Shown here piece after piece: positions 13,162 to 14,261 of a stretch of 14,261 bases of DNA; within the stretch, counting starts at the first letter, position 1; every line of letters begins with the position of its first letter. The stretch is from the NCBI GenBank assembly GCA_947631375.1, contig CANRLD010000024.1, forward strand, positions 1-14,261. Reading direction: 5' to 3'. Both the position numbers and the translations under genes were made by a program. The notes under the pieces were generated by a model. The model did no database searches. It was given only the letters and a program-made list of their open reading frames with translations, and was not told the origin of the DNA. Source of the stretch: an uncultured Methylophaga sp. (GTDB taxonomy: Bacteria; Pseudomonadota; Gammaproteobacteria; Nitrosococcales; Methylophagaceae).

Positions 13162-13290
13162 ATGGCTTATATCGCAGATACCATTTATATTTTTCGCGAA
13201 TTAACACGACTGTTGTATGTTGTTGTGACATCGCCTTTCGCCATCATCGGCAGCGTACTGATGCTTGGCAGCGTTACCTGGCAGGAATAA
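13162..13290 (+). CDS. Small predicted membrane protein, 42 residues
   Basis: Not recognised as a named family. ATG 13162 is preceded by AAAGGAGG, a near-perfect Shine-Dalgarno at six-base spacing, the best in the window. The 42-residue product begins MAYIADTIYIFRELTRLLYV. It has a continuous hydrophobic segment from about residue 18 to 40 (VVVTSPFAIIGSVLMLGSV), long enough for one membrane pass, with two arginines before it (Arg12, Arg16), suggesting an inside N-terminus. It ends WQE. The next gene starts 17 nt after the stop, so the two probably form an operon. Translation signals make it a likely true gene. Function is unknown. Confidence 0.72.
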   Translation: MAYIADTIYIFRELTRLLYVVVTSPFAIIGSVLMLGSVTWQE

Positions 13291-13307
13291 TCTCTCCGGG
13301 TGAATAG

Positions 13308-13547
13308 ATGAGCATGATCCATTTGCAGGCGCTGGAAAAAATCCGCGATAACGATTGGCATGGCGCCCATGAGCTTATTCAACAACACAACGATACGTTG
13401 TCATGTTTAATCCATGCCCATCTACATCGTATTGAAGGTGATTTGTCTAATGCTGCTTACTGGTACAACCGCGGTCACGAGGCTGTACCAGCAAACAGTT
13501 TGGAGAGCGAGCTGCAACGATTGTTTACGCTTGCTCGTGAAGCTTAA
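13308..13547 (+). CDS. Conserved uncharacterised small helical protein, 79 residues
   Basis: Soluble, all-helical-looking protein. The pattern IRDNDWHGAHELIQQH, CLIHAHLHRIEGDLSNAAYWYNRG (about 12-56) is one I recognise as recurring in uncharacterised gammaproteobacterial proteins. It resembles a pair of TPR/Sel1-like helical hairpins with conserved Trp, His and Tyr. The ATG at 13308 has only a weak GGGTGA before it; a second ATG two codons on is an alternative start. It follows the microprotein by 17 nt and is probably translated from the same message. It ends 9 bases before the yceI stop on the opposite strand. Function is unknown; a protein-interaction role is the best guess from the repeat-like helices. 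Confidence 0.75.
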   Translation: MSMIHLQALEKIRDNDWHGAHELIQQHNDTLSCLIHAHLHRIEGDLSNAAYWYNRGHEAVPANSLESELQRLFTLAREA

Positions 13548-13556
13548 TCGCTACTA

Positions 13557-14126
13557 TTACTTTCTAACCCCTTCAATAGACAGCGTCAGATATACTTCTT
13601 GGGAGCCTGGTCCCAGATTGCTGACATCAATACCATAATCAGCAATAGTAAAACTGGTTTCCCCCAGGAAACCAACACGATAGCCTCCCCATGGGTCTTC
13701 ACCTTCACCCACTTTTTCAACCGGAATACTCATCGGCTGAGTAACGCCATGCAGGGTGAAATCGCCTTTCATCAGTAACGTACCATCTTCCAGCTGTTCA
13801 AAACTGGTTGAAGTGAAACGAGCTTCCGGGAATTTTGCTGATTCCAGAAACTGTTCACGTAAATGTTTATCACGTTCTGCAAAGTTAGTATCGACACTGG
13901 CAACATCGATTTTGACATCAATTTTTGACGCTTCGGGATCCTCGGCGTCATAGCTGAAAGTACCTGCAAAATCGTTAAAACGTCCGCTCATCCAGCTCAC
14001 GCCCAAGTGCTGAATACGAAAATCAATAAAAGCATGGGCTTTTTCGGTGTCAATCACATAATCAGCGGCATGAACAGGCAAAACAAATGCTGTTCCCATA
14101 GCCAAGGCAAATATGGTTTTCTTCAT
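13557..14126 (-). CDS. yceI: YceI-family periplasmic isoprenoid-binding protein
   Basis: Lipocalin-like beta-barrel that holds a long isoprenoid such as a quinone or polyprenyl chain, 189 residues, usual length. The signal peptide MKKTIFALAMGTAFVLPVHA is cleaved before ADY. Mature-part motifs are YVIDTEKAHAFIDFRIQHLGVSWMSGRF, FAGTFSYDAEDPEASKIDVKID, SVDTNFAERDKHLREQFLESAKFPEARF, KGDFTLHGVTQPM and GFLGETSFTIADYGIDVSNLG, all typical. AGGAG lies before the ATG. It starts 17 nt after the stop of a cytochrome b561 gene, the same pairing as yceJ-yceI in E. coli, which suggests joint work in membrane quinone redox chemistry. Confidence 0.96.
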   Translation of the reverse strand: MKKTIFALAMGTAFVLPVHAADYVIDTEKAHAFIDFRIQHLGVSWMSGRFNDFAGTFSYDAEDPEASKIDVKIDVASVDTNFAERDKHLREQFLESAKFPEARFTSTSFEQLEDGTLLMKGDFTLHGVTQPMSIPVEKVGEGEDPWGGYRVGFLGETSFTIADYGIDVSNLGPGSQEVYLTLSIEGVRK

Positions 14127-14143
14127 GGATAACTCCTGTTGGT

Positions 14144-14261
14144 TTAAAGGTTGAGCATACGACGCAACGTTGCATCCTTATTGATGAAATGGTGTTTTAG
14201 TGCAGCCAGAGCATGCAGCGAAGCCAGCGCAATAATAAAATAGGCCGACCACAAATGCAGT
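14144..14261 (-). CDS. Cytochrome b561 family protein, C-terminal end (5' part outside window)
   Basis: Only the last 38 residues are present, ending with TAA at 14146-14144. LHLWSAYFIIALASLHALAA is the last membrane helix; it carries a His (in SLHALAA) at the position of a heme ligand in the family. It is followed by LKHHFINKDATLRRML, the typical C-terminal tail of CybB/YceJ-type b561 proteins. The upstream neighbour relationship with yceI supports this. Heme number and the other ligands cannot be judged from this fragment. Confidence 0.88.
   Translation of the reverse strand, partial: LHLWSAYFIIALASLHALAALKHHFINKDATLRRMLNL

Noticed and set aside
1..14261. Mobile elements, CRISPR arrays, tRNA or rRNA genes, phage genes
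   Set aside because: No transposase-like frame, no terminal repeats with target duplication, no regularly spaced repeats and no recognisable cloverleaf were seen.

Overview
The window is chromosomal DNA of a gammaproteobacterium with moderate, slightly AT-leaning base composition. Support for this comes from the cmoA/cmoB pair (wobble-uridine tRNA modification), the yceI-cytochrome b561 pair, and Pseudomonas-like sulfur-limitation proteins (LsfA, SsuF). A marine methylotroph-like lineage such as Methylophaga is possible but cannot be shown from the sequence. I see no mobile element, CRISPR array, rRNA or tRNA gene.

Left part (1-8810): sulfur-limitation block. On the minus strand, read right to left, lies a probable six-member operon. 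It holds an OprO/OprP-type porin (4114-5463), a periplasmic sulfate-binding protein (3069-4082), the TOBE-domain protein SsuF (2780-3004), an RBBP9/YdeN-type serine hydrolase (2066-2752), a 59-codon internally deleted copy of the 1-Cys peroxiredoxin LsfA (1857-2036), and a YafJ/Dug3-type class II glutamine amidotransferase (1015-1854). It ends at a hairpin terminator (919-954). A second, divergent sulfate-binding protein gene follows (1-682, cut by the window edge). To the right are the intact lsfA (5966-6598, minus) and, divergent from it, an SLC13-type permease with two RCK_C domains (7038-8810, plus). The four transcription starts of this block share a TTTATTnGTTn-like box placed 19-20 nt upstream of a -10-like hexamer. 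This suggests one common activator, plausibly CysB or another LysR-type sulfur regulator. Together the genes suggest scavenging of sulfate and organosulfur: outer-membrane passage (porin), periplasmic capture (two Sbp), inner-membrane uptake (SLC13), desulfonation support (SsuF), peroxide defence (LsfA), and perhaps turnover of glutathione or gamma-glutamyl compounds (YafJ).

Middle (8882-10700): a GufA-like ZIP metal transporter (minus), a 457-base gene-free stretch rich in inverted repeats, and a small exported protein resembling the C-terminal domain of RT0821/Lpp0805 surface antigens (plus).

Right part (10701-14261): tsaB-cmoA-cmoB, a tightly coupled tRNA-modification operon with two 4-nt ATGA overlaps (minus). 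Divergent from it is a pair of small genes: a 42-codon membrane microprotein with a near-perfect Shine-Dalgarno, and a 79-residue conserved uncharacterised protein. Last come yceI and the 3' end of a cytochrome b561 gene (minus).

The most noteworthy items are the mini-peroxiredoxin that keeps both LsfA ends but lost the catalytic core, the shared promoter box of the sulfur genes, and the gene content of the porin-sbp-ssuF-hydrolase-yafJ operon.
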